Positions 35,196 to 44,134 of a stretch of 64,000 nucleotides of DNA are shown piece after piece. Source of the DNA: JAENVU01 sp046598395 (GTDB lineage Bacteria > Actinomycetota > Acidimicrobiia > IMCC26256 > JAENVU01). A program made the position numbers and the translations under genes. The notes below the pieces were generated by a model. The model searched no databases. It had not been told where the DNA came from and saw nothing but the letters and a program-made list of their open reading frames with translations. Positions within the stretch are counted from its first letter, which is position 1. Every line of letters begins with the position of its first letter. The stretch spans positions 14,677 through 78,676 of the forward strand of contig JBKJIQ010000030.1 of NCBI GenBank assembly GCA_046598395.1, in the 5' to 3' direction.

Positions 35196-36122
35196 TCAGG
35201 AAGGTACGAGACCGAATGGAAATTCACCGAGCTGCGCAACCACGGTGTCCACCTGTTCCGCAGTGAGCCGCGATCTCCACCGATCGGGTTGTTCGCGCGC
35301 CTTGCGTTGGGTGTGATACCCGGTGCCTTCGCGATCGGACTCGGCGAGATACCGCTCCGTTCCATCGCCCCACTCGAGCCCAACGTCAGCGAGCAGACGC
35401 CGCATCAAGGTTTGCGGGTCGAGGCACAGCGCTTCGTGTTGGACCTTGATCCATTCGGGGTGACGGCTCATCGCATCTCGCAATGCCGCGGCCCCAACTC
35501 CGTAGACGTAGGCCTGCCGAGCGATCAGTGCTGCATCCGGCGCAGGAGCGCTGACGCCCCAGAGCGCTTCGGAGTATCGACCCAATCCCATGAGGACATT
35601 CGGGCTGTCGCCGAACCCCAACTCGCTCCAACTCGCCAACACGTTGAGCGGATGCCGCTCCACGATGACGACCGTGGGTGAAAACCGACTCGCGATCCAC
35701 TCGACATTCCACTCGGCGCGCACCGACTTCGCGACAACGTGCTCGCACTCGGGCGCAGCTATTCGGGGCACGGCCATCGCGGAAATCACTTTGAGTCCCG
35801 TGGACACCTTTCCGTTCACCCACGCGTTCCAACGTTGATCGACCGGTTGCTTGCGGTACCGACGCCAAGCCAAACGACTGCGCACCGTCGTCGGTCGGCG
35901 ACCCCCGGCGAACGCCCCCGCCCAGAGGCGCTCCATCTCTGGCGCGGCGTCTCCGGGAGACAGGTTCGGCGTGATGAAGCTTCCCCGCCGAGCACGAAAC
36001 GCGAATGGATCGTGGTCACCATCAGGCTCATGCACATACGCCGTGTCAGGCGCGCGCCCCAGCGCGTTGCCGACCCAACTCGTGCCCGACCGTGGCAGTC
36101 CGACAACCAATATTCGCGACAC
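35196..36122 (-). CDS. Sulfotransferase family protein
   Basis: 308 residues from GTG at 36122. The 5'-phosphosulfate loop GLPRSGTSWVGNALG is at residues 8-22; the 3'-phosphate motif is VIVERHPLNVLASWSE. It should use PAPS to sulfate a sugar or lipid. Stop-to-stop with the previous plus-strand gene, one base apart. Another full sulfotransferase and two shorter P-loop relatives lie in the same region. Confidence 0.85.
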   Translation of the reverse strand: MSRILVVGLPRSGTSWVGNALGRAPDTAYVHEPDGDHDPFAFRARRGSFITPNLSPGDAAPEMERLWAGAFAGGRRPTTVRSRLAWRRYRKQPVDQRWNAWVNGKVSTGLKVISAMAVPRIAAPECEHVVAKSVRAEWNVEWIASRFSPTVVIVERHPLNVLASWSELGFGDSPNVLMGLGRYSEALWGVSAPAPDAALIARQAYVYGVGAAALRDAMSRHPEWIKVQHEALCLDPQTLMRRLLADVGLEWGDGTERYLAESDREGTGYHTQRKAREQPDRWRSRLTAEQVDTVVAQLGEFPFGLVPS

Positions 36123-36170
36123 GTTGACGAGATTAGCGGCCGGTCGCAGCGAGGATTTCGATTGTCAGGG

Positions 36171-36980
36171 TCAGGAGACCTGGCCCAGGAATCGAGTGGT
36201 CGCCTCGCGCCATGCCGTGCGGCCCTCCTCGCGGTTCTCCGATCGGCCATGGGCGGAGACGCCGTTGTGATACACGATCCCGCCGTACACAGTGCCGATC
36301 ACCCCGGGACCCCGCACTTCCGATGCCTCGATCAACGCGACCTGTGGTTCTTCTTGGCGTGAGATGAGTTCGCCCACGTCCCACGATTCGCCGTGTACGA
36401 AATCAGCGCTGGTGCGCCACGCAGAGCGGATGAAGGTGTGGCGATGCTCGCGAAAGGTGCGCGTGCGCATCGCCATCATGCTCGGATGCGCGAACGATCG
36501 ATACAGCCGCCCGCCGACTACTTCATTGCCGGCATCGAGATGCCGGCGCAGTACCTCCAGCCAGTCAGCCGCCACCGGGAAGGCATCAACGTCGAGGGTA
36601 ACGAAGAACTCGGTTCGCACCCTCGTGGTTGCAACGTCCATCGCCGGACCATGGCCGAGGTTGATCGGGAGCCGAACCCATTCGACGCCGGCCTGGGCCA
36701 GGAACTCCCGCGAACCGTCCGTAGAGCCGTTGTCGACCACAACCACTTCGGTACCCGGAGGAGAGAAGCGGGCAATCGCATCGAGGACAATCCGGAGATA
36801 CTCGAGGGTGTTCCAGTTCACGGTGAGCACCGTGAACCGCTCCGGGACAAGGTCCGACGCCCGAAACCTCCGGAACGCTCGTGCGACACGAGAGACGCTT
36901 GTCCCCAACGCACGCATGATGTGGAACTTCATGGTCGACACCAGCGCGGCCGAACGGGCCGTACTGCTCACTCTCGTCAT
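36171..36980 (-). CDS. Glycosyltransferase family 2 with DVDAFP motif
   Basis: 269 residues. GT-A fold: TVLTVNWNTLEYLRIVLDAI, VVVVDNGSTDGSREFL, then metal-binding LDVDAFPVAADWLEVL (D-x-D), HPSMMAMRTRTF and near the end VYGGIVYHNGV with a conserved His. These four blocks recur in the proteins at 38910-40706, 43298-44134 and 46835-47809. Inverting transferase of unknown sugar. It diverges from the 37206 gene, and the same arrangement is repeated at 38.9-41.6 kb. Confidence 0.9.
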   Translation of the reverse strand: MTRVSSTARSAALVSTMKFHIMRALGTSVSRVARAFRRFRASDLVPERFTVLTVNWNTLEYLRIVLDAIARFSPPGTEVVVVDNGSTDGSREFLAQAGVEWVRLPINLGHGPAMDVATTRVRTEFFVTLDVDAFPVAADWLEVLRRHLDAGNEVVGGRLYRSFAHPSMMAMRTRTFREHRHTFIRSAWRTSADFVHGESWDVGELISRQEEPQVALIEASEVRGPGVIGTVYGGIVYHNGVSAHGRSENREEGRTAWREATTRFLGQVS

Positions 36981-37205
36981 CTCGGCTCCGTCATCTCGTT
37001 GAAGTCCGATCGCCGCAAACTGCGGCGGCAGCGAGACGGTAGCCCGCGTGTCAACAACCCGATCCCGGCTCGGCGAGCCGCGCCGAACCCGTCAGAGTGG
37101 CGACGGCCTCCGAGTACGATTCTCGCCTGTGATGGGCCGGTCCTCTGTGTCGCGATTGGCAGACAAGCCGAGCGGCGGGAGCCGGGCCAAGCCGGTGGGA
37201 CCGAG

Positions 37206-38216
37206 GTGAGCGCGCTTCGGGCGGCGCGCCGCGTGTCGTCGCGGCGGATCGGCCGGCGCGTCGCGTCGCTCCTGCCGAAATCCACCCCGGCGACTCGGAC
37301 GCCGGTGTTCACGTCCGCGCCGGATACTCAAATGGAGCCGTTGGTCGCGACTCCAGACCTCGACCTCACGGTGGTCATCCCTGCCTACAACGCGGCCGAC
37401 ACGATTGCAGCTCAGTTCGCAGCCCTGGAGGCAGAGAAGTACGGAGGAAGCTGGGAGATCCTCGTCGTCGACAACGGGTCCACCGATGCCACTGCATCGA
37501 TCGCGAATGAGTGGGCCGCCCGGTCGCAACGCATTCGCGTCATCGACGGTTCACAGGTCAGTGGAGCCGCCCATGCTCGCAACGTCGGCGCACGCTCCGC
37601 TCGAGGTTCGGCCTTGGCATTCTGTGATGCCGACGACATCGTCGTCACCGGGTGGGTCGAGTCGATCGCCACCGGCCTCATCGACCATGAGTTCGTCTGC
37701 GGCCCGTTCGAACTCCGTCGGTTGAATCCGAGCTGGCTCGTCGAAGCAAAGGGCACCACCGGCACAAACGGCATCATCTGGTTCGACGACGTCTTCCCGT
37801 TCGCGAGTTCGTGCAATCTCGGAGTGCGGCGTGATCGGTTCCTCGCGCTCGGCGGTTTCGACGAGCGGATCAACGTATGGGAAGACGTGGAGCTTTCGCT
37901 GCGCCTGCACCTCGCAGACGTAGAACTGCACTACCTGGCGGATGCCGGAGTTCACTACCGCTATCGCCAAACGCGGGCAGATCTCTTTGAGCGGGCCCGC
38001 GCGTACGGCGCGTGTCGTCCGCAGATCGCCGAACGATTACGGGCGTATTCCGGCACCGAGGTATCACGCGTCAGCGGGTGGCGGAACTGGGCCTGGCTGA
38101 TCCGTCACCTCGGGTTGCTCCGATCGCACGCCGGCCAAGCGCAATGGCTGTGGACCGCGGGGCTGCGGGTGGGGGCGCTCGAGGGATCGTGGAAAGTCCG
38201 GCGCCTCTACCTCTGA
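37206..38216 (+). CDS. Glycosyltransferase family 2
   Basis: 336 residues from GTG at 37206; ATG at 37332 (MEPLVATPDLDLTVVIPAYN) is the short alternative, but the upstream codons look coding. GT2 motifs: VVIPAYNAADTIAAQ, LVVDNGSTDATASIA, FCDADDIVVTGWV (D-x-D), then LGGFDERINVWEDVELSLRL and the C-terminal YRQTRADLFERARAYGACRP, GWRNWAWLIRHLG. A close paralogue is at 40776-41639. Ends 10 bases into the convergent methyltransferase gene. Confidence 0.9.
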   Translation: MSALRAARRVSSRRIGRRVASLLPKSTPATRTPVFTSAPDTQMEPLVATPDLDLTVVIPAYNAADTIAAQFAALEAEKYGGSWEILVVDNGSTDATASIANEWAARSQRIRVIDGSQVSGAAHARNVGARSARGSALAFCDADDIVVTGWVESIATGLIDHEFVCGPFELRRLNPSWLVEAKGTTGTNGIIWFDDVFPFASSCNLGVRRDRFLALGGFDERINVWEDVELSLRLHLADVELHYLADAGVHYRYRQTRADLFERARAYGACRPQIAERLRAYSGTEVSRVSGWRNWAWLIRHLGLLRSHAGQAQWLWTAGLRVGALEGSWKVRRLYL

Positions 38217-38899
38217 GATCCGGCCACTGCCCGCACGCGCCGCCGCAACCGCCCGAGCGTCCCTCGCGCGCGGCGACGCAGCGCCTGGCCGCGGAGCACC
38301 AATGGCTGATGGAACGGCTGGCTCATCCACTCTTCATCGAGCGTCCCGTTGCCCTGACGCCGGAATGCAACCCACTGCGAACCAACGCGAATGCGTTCCC
38401 ATCGCGGATCGTGTTCGAGGTACCGGCGCAGCTCGTACGGGGCAGCGAGATGAGTGTCGTCCACGATCAAAATCCCACCGTCGACCAGATGCGACGCGGC
38501 GTAATACCAATCGAGCTGAGGGAACGGGAATCCGTGACACCCATCGACCATCACGAGATCGAGGTCACCGATCTCGAGTCTCGGCAACGTCACACTCGAT
38601 GAGCCGGGATGGAACGAAACATCCTCGGTGCTGATGTCATGGGTCCGACACCAGGATTGAACCGCCAGTCCTTCGGACTCGTCGAGAAACACCGCCGCGT
38701 GATGCGCACCGGCGGCCGCGAACACGATCGTGGTGGCCCCACACCCCGTCTCCAAGCTTCGGGTCCCCGCACCAACCGACGCCGCGATGAACTCCAGACA
38801 GTCCTGGGCTGCAGCCCACACCCCCAGCGGCGCGCCCTCGTGCACGCTCGGGGGATCGGTCGCGATCAACTCGACGGCGCGTTTCGGATCAACCTTCAC
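38207..38899 (-). CDS. Class I methyltransferase (Rossmann fold)
   Basis: 230 residues from GTG at 38899. SAM motif I is SLETGCGATTIVFAAAG; VFLDESEG and LDLVMVDGCHGFPFPQLDW, ILIVDDTH resemble the Methyltransf_24 class of sugar or O-methyltransferases. C-terminal arginine-rich tail may touch membrane. It may methylate the polysaccharide end. Follows the tandem glycosyltransferase by 10 bases, same direction. Confidence 0.8.
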   Translation of the reverse strand: MKVDPKRAVELIATDPPSVHEGAPLGVWAAAQDCLEFIAASVGAGTRSLETGCGATTIVFAAAGAHHAAVFLDESEGLAVQSWCRTHDISTEDVSFHPGSSSVTLPRLEIGDLDLVMVDGCHGFPFPQLDWYYAASHLVDGGILIVDDTHLAAPYELRRYLEHDPRWERIRVGSQWVAFRRQGNGTLDEEWMSQPFHQPLVLRGQALRRRARGTLGRLRRRVRAVAGSQR

Positions 38900-38909
38900 C
38901 GTGCGATAT

Positions 38910-40706
38910 TCACTTTGTCGATATTCCCATTCGCTCGTGGCTCGTTCCCGGGTTCTGCACACCCCAGCTACCCGCGCGTGCCCGCCGCAGTCGCGCTTCC
39001 ACAATCCCGAGCTTGGCCATCTGGCGCGCCCGGACCGTGGTGTTCTTGGCCAGTGCACCATTCTTGAGCCAGGTGAGACCGCCATAGTGACGGAATTTGC
39101 TTCTCCATTCCGTCGACATCTCTTCCCACGTGAGCCCCGCATCGACCAGACCCGCGAAATATGTGGCCCCCACATCGAAGGACACGCCGACCGTATGCGA
39201 CAACGGGTCCTTCACATCGCGGGATTGGAACGTGGCATCCACCACCCCCCGCACCTGATCGAGGTCGAGCAACAGCAACCACGGGCTGGGACGATTCGCA
39301 AGCCGTCTGGTTGCGCCGGTGACGGGATGGACATATAAACCACTCGGGCTCAGCATTCGAGCGCATACCAGAGCGGCTCCCGTCCGTTGCGCAGTTGCCA
39401 CGAGGTCAGTCAACCAACCCGGTTCCCGGTACTCCACATCCGAATCGGAGAACACCGCGTAGCGGGAGGTGCAGGTACTCAACCAACCGTCGATCCAATC
39501 GGGATGGGTACGGCCGCCGGCAGCTTCTTCCAGCGTGAGCCAGCCCAACGCCTCCCACGCGCGCAACAACTCCACCGATCCGTCGTTGGATCCCGCGTCA
39601 CCCACCACCAGATCGAACTCCCGCCCCGCGTACTGACGCATCGAGCGAATGCAGAGTTCGGTGACATGGGCGGTGTTCAACGTGGCGACGTGCACCGTGA
39701 CGGTTGGGTCGCCCGCCGGTCGGGTGGGCGGCGGGCCGCCAGTTCCCACCGAACCGAGCGGTTTCCCGTCGAGGTGTTCGGCCACGGCTTCGAGCCACGC
39801 ACTCTCGGCATCACCAAGCGTGAGCCCATCGATCTTGATGTCGGAGCGCAAACGAGTGGACGCCCCGTTGTGGTACACGAACTCACCGAAGACCGACCCG
39901 AGCTGGAGTGGACCACGGACGCGCGTGCGCGCGAACGCGGCGATCCGGTCCTTGCCTTCGCGCACCGTGATGCTCTCGCCAGTGTCCCACTCGTCGATTC
40001 CCATGCGCTCGGGATCCCACGTTCCGATGTGCGGCGTGAACGTATGGCGTTCCGACGCGAAATGGGCGGTTCGCATCGCGAGACAACAAGGGTGGATATA
40101 GCCGCGAGCCGCCTCCGCCCCCGCGACGGTCTTGCCCTCGCGCAGCGGCGCGATCAGCGTCGTTAACCAGCCTGGTGCGATCGGGAACGCGTCCACATCG
40201 AGCGCCACGATGTACTCCGTCCGGCTGAGCAGGAACGCAAGGTCCATCGCGGGACCGTGGTAGATGTTCTGTGGCAACAGCAGACACCGCAACCGACCCT
40301 GAGCGCGCAGGGCCCGCAAGAACTGGCGGCTGCCGTCGGTTGACCCATTGTCGATCACCAGCACTTCCACCGGTTCTCCCACCGGACCACCAAACCGTTC
40401 GATCGCCCGCAGCGCATCGCGCAGCAAGTCCATCGAGTTCCAGTTCACGATCGCGATCGTGACGCCGGGGCGGAGCCGGAACCCCGGGACCCGAACTTGC
40501 GACCGAAACACCACCTTCCAGCGCAGCAAACGAAACACAAGATTCAAGGGACGGTTCAATGCCGCATCGTCGACCACTGACGATTCCCACGGCGGGATGA
40601 ACTCTTCCCGGTCGATCCGCCGGGCTTTGAGCGCGGAGGCACTGATCGCGCGCCATACGGCTGAGGGGATCGGTGTGAGCGCAGACAGCAGCCGCGGGCG
40701 GGTCAT
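38910..40706 (-). CDS. Tandem glycosyltransferase with two GT-A domains
   Basis: 598 residues. Domain 1 (about 80-330): TIAIVNWNSMDLLRDAL, LVIDNGSTDGSRQFL, YIVALDVDAFPIAPGW, HPCCLAMRTAHF, VFGEFVYHNGA. This half is a paralogue of the 36171 gene. Domain 2 (about 345-590): TVHVATLNTAHVTELCIRSM, VVGDAGSNDGSVELL, VFSDSDVEYREPGWL (D-x-D), HPVTGATRRL. Both keep metal-binding acids, so it may add two sugars or build a repeat. Divergent from the 40776 gene. Confidence 0.88.
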   Translation of the reverse strand: MTRPRLLSALTPIPSAVWRAISASALKARRIDREEFIPPWESSVVDDAALNRPLNLVFRLLRWKVVFRSQVRVPGFRLRPGVTIAIVNWNSMDLLRDALRAIERFGGPVGEPVEVLVIDNGSTDGSRQFLRALRAQGRLRCLLLPQNIYHGPAMDLAFLLSRTEYIVALDVDAFPIAPGWLTTLIAPLREGKTVAGAEAARGYIHPCCLAMRTAHFASERHTFTPHIGTWDPERMGIDEWDTGESITVREGKDRIAAFARTRVRGPLQLGSVFGEFVYHNGASTRLRSDIKIDGLTLGDAESAWLEAVAEHLDGKPLGSVGTGGPPPTRPAGDPTVTVHVATLNTAHVTELCIRSMRQYAGREFDLVVGDAGSNDGSVELLRAWEALGWLTLEEAAGGRTHPDWIDGWLSTCTSRYAVFSDSDVEYREPGWLTDLVATAQRTGAALVCARMLSPSGLYVHPVTGATRRLANRPSPWLLLLDLDQVRGVVDATFQSRDVKDPLSHTVGVSFDVGATYFAGLVDAGLTWEEMSTEWRSKFRHYGGLTWLKNGALAKNTTVRARQMAKLGIVEARLRRARAGSWGVQNPGTSHERMGISTK

Positions 40707-40775
40707 GCGTCGCTACTGTAGGCGGGCAAATACGGACCTCGTTCTCCCTCATTCTTCGTTGCATGGAGTACCCAC

Positions 40776-41639
40776 ATCGAACTCTCCGTCATCATCCCGG
40801 CCTACAACGAAGCCGCGGTGATCGCGCACCAACTCGACGCCCTGGCGGCACAGTCGTGGGATGGCGACTGGGAAGTCATCGTCGTCGACAACTGCTCGAC
40901 CGATGGGACGGCGGCGGTCGTCGAAGCTCATGCACAAACTCACCCAAGGTTCCGCGTGGTCACTGCACCCGAGCAACCGAGCCGCAACTACGCGCGCAAT
41001 GTAGGAATCGCGGCGAGCCGTGGTCGCGGATTCGCGCTCACCGACGCCGACGACATCGTTGGACCATCCTGGGTGGAAGCCATGGGCAACGCGCTGCGCG
41101 ACCACGAACTCGTGACCGGCCCGCTCGAGCTGGATCGCCTCAATCCGGCTTCGTTGGCCGACTCGCGAGGTCGACGCCATGAATGGAAGTCACCCACCTT
41201 TTGTGGTGTGTTCCCGGCGGCCCATGGCAACAACATCGGCATGCAGCGGGCGGCGTACGACCGAATCGGAGGCTTCGACGAGGATCCTCGGCTGCTCGGC
41301 TCCGAAGATATTGAAATCTCGATGCGGGCATGGATCGACGGCATCGACCTCTTCTTCGCGCCCGACGCGATCGTGCACTATCGGTATCGCACTGATCCCC
41401 GAGTCCTCTGGCAACAGGGACGCCGGTATGGTCGCTCGCGTCCCATGCTGGTGCGCAAGCTGCGCGAGGCGGGCCGCCCGCGCCCGCCCCGATTCGCCGG
41501 CTGGCGCTCATGGGCTTGGCTCGTGGTTCACCTCGCAGATCTGCGTCGGCCCGAACGCCGCGCCGCCTGGGTCTGGGTCGCGGGCAACCGGCTGGGCCAA
41601 CTCGAGGGATCGATCCGCTATCGTGCCATCTTCGTCTAG
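40776..41639 (+). CDS. Glycosyltransferase family 2 (start codon irregular)
   Basis: About 288 residues. Motifs LSVIIPAYNEAAVIAHQ, VIVVDNCSTDGTAAVVE, LTDADDIVGPSWV (D-x-D), GGFDEDPRLLGSEDIEISMR and GWRSWAWLVVHLADL match the 37206 gene all along. The conserved N-terminal strand is read in frame from ATC at 40776 back to a stop at 40719 with no ATG, GTG or TTG. An ATG at 40763 lies in another frame by one base, so a one-base error or frameshift near 40766-40775 is the simplest explanation. The first canonical start, GTG 40818, would delete the nucleotide-binding strand. Confidence 0.85.
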   Translation: MELSVIIPAYNEAAVIAHQLDALAAQSWDGDWEVIVVDNCSTDGTAAVVEAHAQTHPRFRVVTAPEQPSRNYARNVGIAASRGRGFALTDADDIVGPSWVEAMGNALRDHELVTGPLELDRLNPASLADSRGRRHEWKSPTFCGVFPAAHGNNIGMQRAAYDRIGGFDEDPRLLGSEDIEISMRAWIDGIDLFFAPDAIVHYRYRTDPRVLWQQGRRYGRSRPMLVRKLREAGRPRPPRFAGWRSWAWLVVHLADLRRPERRAAWVWVAGNRLGQLEGSIRYRAIFV

Positions 41640-41654
41640 GCCCGCGAGGAAGCC

Positions 41655-42380
41655 GTGAATCCAGCAGCCGGAGCCGACCTGCGGAGCTCGAAAGTCATCA
41701 TTACCGGAACTGGCCGCGCCGGAACCACGCTCCTCGTGCAGGTACTCACCGACCTCGGCCTCGATACCGGCTTCACGTCTGATGCCGAAGGCGACCCGAG
41801 AGTGCATGGGGGACTCGAACGCGACATCACCGACCCGAACGCGCCCAGAATCATCAAGAGCCCATATCTCAGTTGGCAACTCGGCGACATCGTCGATTCG
41901 GGCAAAGCCGTGGTGGAACACGTGATCGTTCCGATCCGTGACCTCGATGTAGCCGCCGCGAGCCGCGTACGGAGCACGAAGTACGGAACCAACCTCCGCA
42001 CACGCGGCGGGCTGTTCGGAACCGCGACCGCGACCAAACAACGCGATGTTCTCGCCCGGTTCGAGTACGAACTGTTCTTCACCATTGCTCGGCTGAACCT
42101 GCCTCACACCCTGCTGTACTTCCCCCGCCTCGCCCAGGACTGGGAGTACACGTACTCCAAGTTGTCGTTTCTCGACCCATCCATTCCTGCCGACCGGTGG
42201 AAAGAAACCATCGAGCGTCGGTACCAACCCACCTGGGTGCACGAAACACCGCTTTCCAAGTCCGAGCGAGCGCTCGCCGTAGCCGGCACGATCTACCAAC
42301 GCGGCATCACCCGACCCATCCGAGGTGTACGCCGCGTCCTGGAACGAAACCGGGCCGACTCCGGGCCTGCCGCGCCCTAA
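41655..42380 (+). CDS. Sulfotransferase-like P-loop protein (paralogue A)
   Basis: 241 residues from GTG. The P-loop IITGTGRAGTTLLVQVL is like that of sulfotransferases, with VIVPIRDLDVAAASRVR in the 3'-phosphate place. IIKSPYLSWQLGDIV and SKLSFLDPSI follow. A close paralogue sits at 46146-46838 on the other strand, with GTGRAGTTLLVQVLTDLGL in common. The exact reaction is unknown; could be sulfation or another kinase-like transfer. 15 bases after a glycosyltransferase. Confidence 0.78.
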   Translation: MNPAAGADLRSSKVIITGTGRAGTTLLVQVLTDLGLDTGFTSDAEGDPRVHGGLERDITDPNAPRIIKSPYLSWQLGDIVDSGKAVVEHVIVPIRDLDVAAASRVRSTKYGTNLRTRGGLFGTATATKQRDVLARFEYELFFTIARLNLPHTLLYFPRLAQDWEYTYSKLSFLDPSIPADRWKETIERRYQPTWVHETPLSKSERALAVAGTIYQRGITRPIRGVRRVLERNRADSGPAAP

Positions 42381-42435
42381 CTCGGCGGGCGCGGCCCGCC
42401 AGGGCTACCCAGTGATCGCGCTACTCTCTTCGGCC

Positions 42436-43269
42436 ATGCCGTACGTCGGGCCGCCAATGACCGGCCGCTATTTGGACCTCCTTGCCGAGATCCATGTCCG
42501 TTGCCAACCGCGGACGTACCTCGAGATTGGTATGCGCAACGGCGAGTCCCTCGCGCTGGCGCGGCCCGAAACGCTCGTCATAGGGATCGACCCCCTGCCA
42601 ACCGTATGGAACAAGGTCAATGCCGACGCGGGTCTGTTCTTTGAAACGAGCGACGACTTTTTCGCGAACCGCAACGTTGCCGCGCTGCTCCAGGGTCAGC
42701 CGATCGACCTCGCGTTCATCGACGGTATGCACCTGTTCGAGTTCGCATTGCGCGACTTTCGCAATGTCGAACGCAACGCCGCACCCGGATCGGTAATTCT
42801 GGTGCACGACTGCCTCCCGCCCACCGCGGAGATGGCCACTCGAGAACGCCAGACCGCGATGTGGACCGGCGATACTTGGAAGACCATCTGTTGTCTCGCC
42901 GAACTCCGGCCCGATCTCGACATATCGACGGTCGCGGTCAAGGGTTCCGGTCTCGGCGTTATCCGCAATCTGGACCCGACCAACACGGTGCTCTTCGATC
43001 GTTACGACGAAGCCCTCGAGCGATTCCAGCCCCTCACCTTCGACCACATCGACGGCAGCCAAGAGGAGCGGCTGCACGTTGTGCCTAATACACCCGAGGT
43101 CATTCACGACCTGATCCCCGTGTGGCCAGCCGCCGCCGGCAGAACGGCACCCTCGCCCAAGCGGTACCCGCGCTCGTGGCCGGTACTGCGCTACCAGATG
43201 CTGCGCAATGCGCGCACCGGCGCGCGCCGCGCCCAACGCATGCTCACTCGCTCCGGTTCGTCATCCTGA
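42436..43269 (+). CDS. Class I SAM-dependent methyltransferase
   Basis: 277 residues from ATG at 42436 (MPYVGPPMTGRYLDLL). TYLEIGMRNGESLAL is SAM motif I; IDLAFIDGMHLFEFALRDF and SVILVHDCLPPTAEM match Methyltransf_24-type enzymes acting on sugars. Unlike the 38207 enzyme it carries a long Arg-rich C-terminus. Same direction as its neighbours on both sides. Confidence 0.82.
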   Translation: MPYVGPPMTGRYLDLLAEIHVRCQPRTYLEIGMRNGESLALARPETLVIGIDPLPTVWNKVNADAGLFFETSDDFFANRNVAALLQGQPIDLAFIDGMHLFEFALRDFRNVERNAAPGSVILVHDCLPPTAEMATRERQTAMWTGDTWKTICCLAELRPDLDISTVAVKGSGLGVIRNLDPTNTVLFDRYDEALERFQPLTFDHIDGSQEERLHVVPNTPEVIHDLIPVWPAAAGRTAPSPKRYPRSWPVLRYQMLRNARTGARRAQRMLTRSGSSS

Positions 43270-43297
43270 ACGCGGTTCAACGCAACGGACCCGCTTG

Positions 43298-44134
43298 ATG
43301 ATCCACGTTGTGACCGTGCACTTCATGGACGATCGCTGGATCGGTCCGCAGTTGCGTTTCCTCAAGCGCAATCTGGCCGAGGATCACCGTGTCTACGCGT
43401 GCCTCAACGGCATCGACCCTGCGTGGAAGGATCGGTTTCATCAAGCGCATGACCTCCAAGGATCACATGCCGACAAGCTGAACGAGCTCGCACGGATTGT
43501 CACCGGCTCGGGCGCCGCGGGCGACGACCTCCTGCTCTTCATCGACGGCGACGCGTTCCCGATCGCGCCGGTGAACCGCGACCTCCTGCACGGCATGCCG
43601 CTCGCCGCCGCGCGCCGCGACGAGAACCTGCACGACCGCCAGCCCCATCCGTGCTTCTGCATCACCACCGTTGGATTCTGGAACGAGATCGGTGGCGATT
43701 GGGGCAAGGGCCACACGTGGGCCGTCGAAGGTGGGCAGCAGGTGACCGATGTGGGCGGGAACCTCCTCGGGATCTTGGAGTCCAACGACATCGCATGGCA
43801 TCCGCTGTTGCGCAGTAACCGCGTGGATCTCGATCCGCTGCTGTTCGGCATTTACGGTGATGTGGCGTACCACCATGGCGCGGGATTCCGAGTCCCCAAA
43901 TCACGCCAGATGATGATGACTTCCCGCCAGGAAGTGCTCTGGGCGGCGTCGGATGCGCGGATCCCCGCATGGGTTCCCGGGCTCGGCCGGCTCGAGCGCT
44001 CGGCCCGCTTTCGCCTCGCCGATTTTCGCCATCGCCGTCAGGTGACCGAACTCGCAGGCAAAGCGCGCAACGTGGCCGAAGACATCTACCGGGAAATCGA
44101 AACCGACGACACCTTCTTCCGTCGATTCCAATGA
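43298..44134 (+). CDS. GT-A-like glycosyltransferase with DGDAFP motif
   Basis: 278 residues from ATG (MIHVVTVHFMDDRWIGPQ). The metal motif is LLLFIDGDAFPIAPVN; HPCFCITTVGFW and IYGDVAYHHGAGFR follow, as in the 36171 and 38910 proteins, but the N-terminal GT2 signature is absent, and it resembles the 46835 protein more. Probably adds a sugar in the same pathway. Its stop overlaps the next ATG (ATGA). Confidence 0.75.
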   Translation: MIHVVTVHFMDDRWIGPQLRFLKRNLAEDHRVYACLNGIDPAWKDRFHQAHDLQGSHADKLNELARIVTGSGAAGDDLLLFIDGDAFPIAPVNRDLLHGMPLAAARRDENLHDRQPHPCFCITTVGFWNEIGGDWGKGHTWAVEGGQQVTDVGGNLLGILESNDIAWHPLLRSNRVDLDPLLFGIYGDVAYHHGAGFRVPKSRQMMMTSRQEVLWAASDARIPAWVPGLGRLERSARFRLADFRHRRQVTELAGKARNVAEDIYREIETDDTFFRRFQ

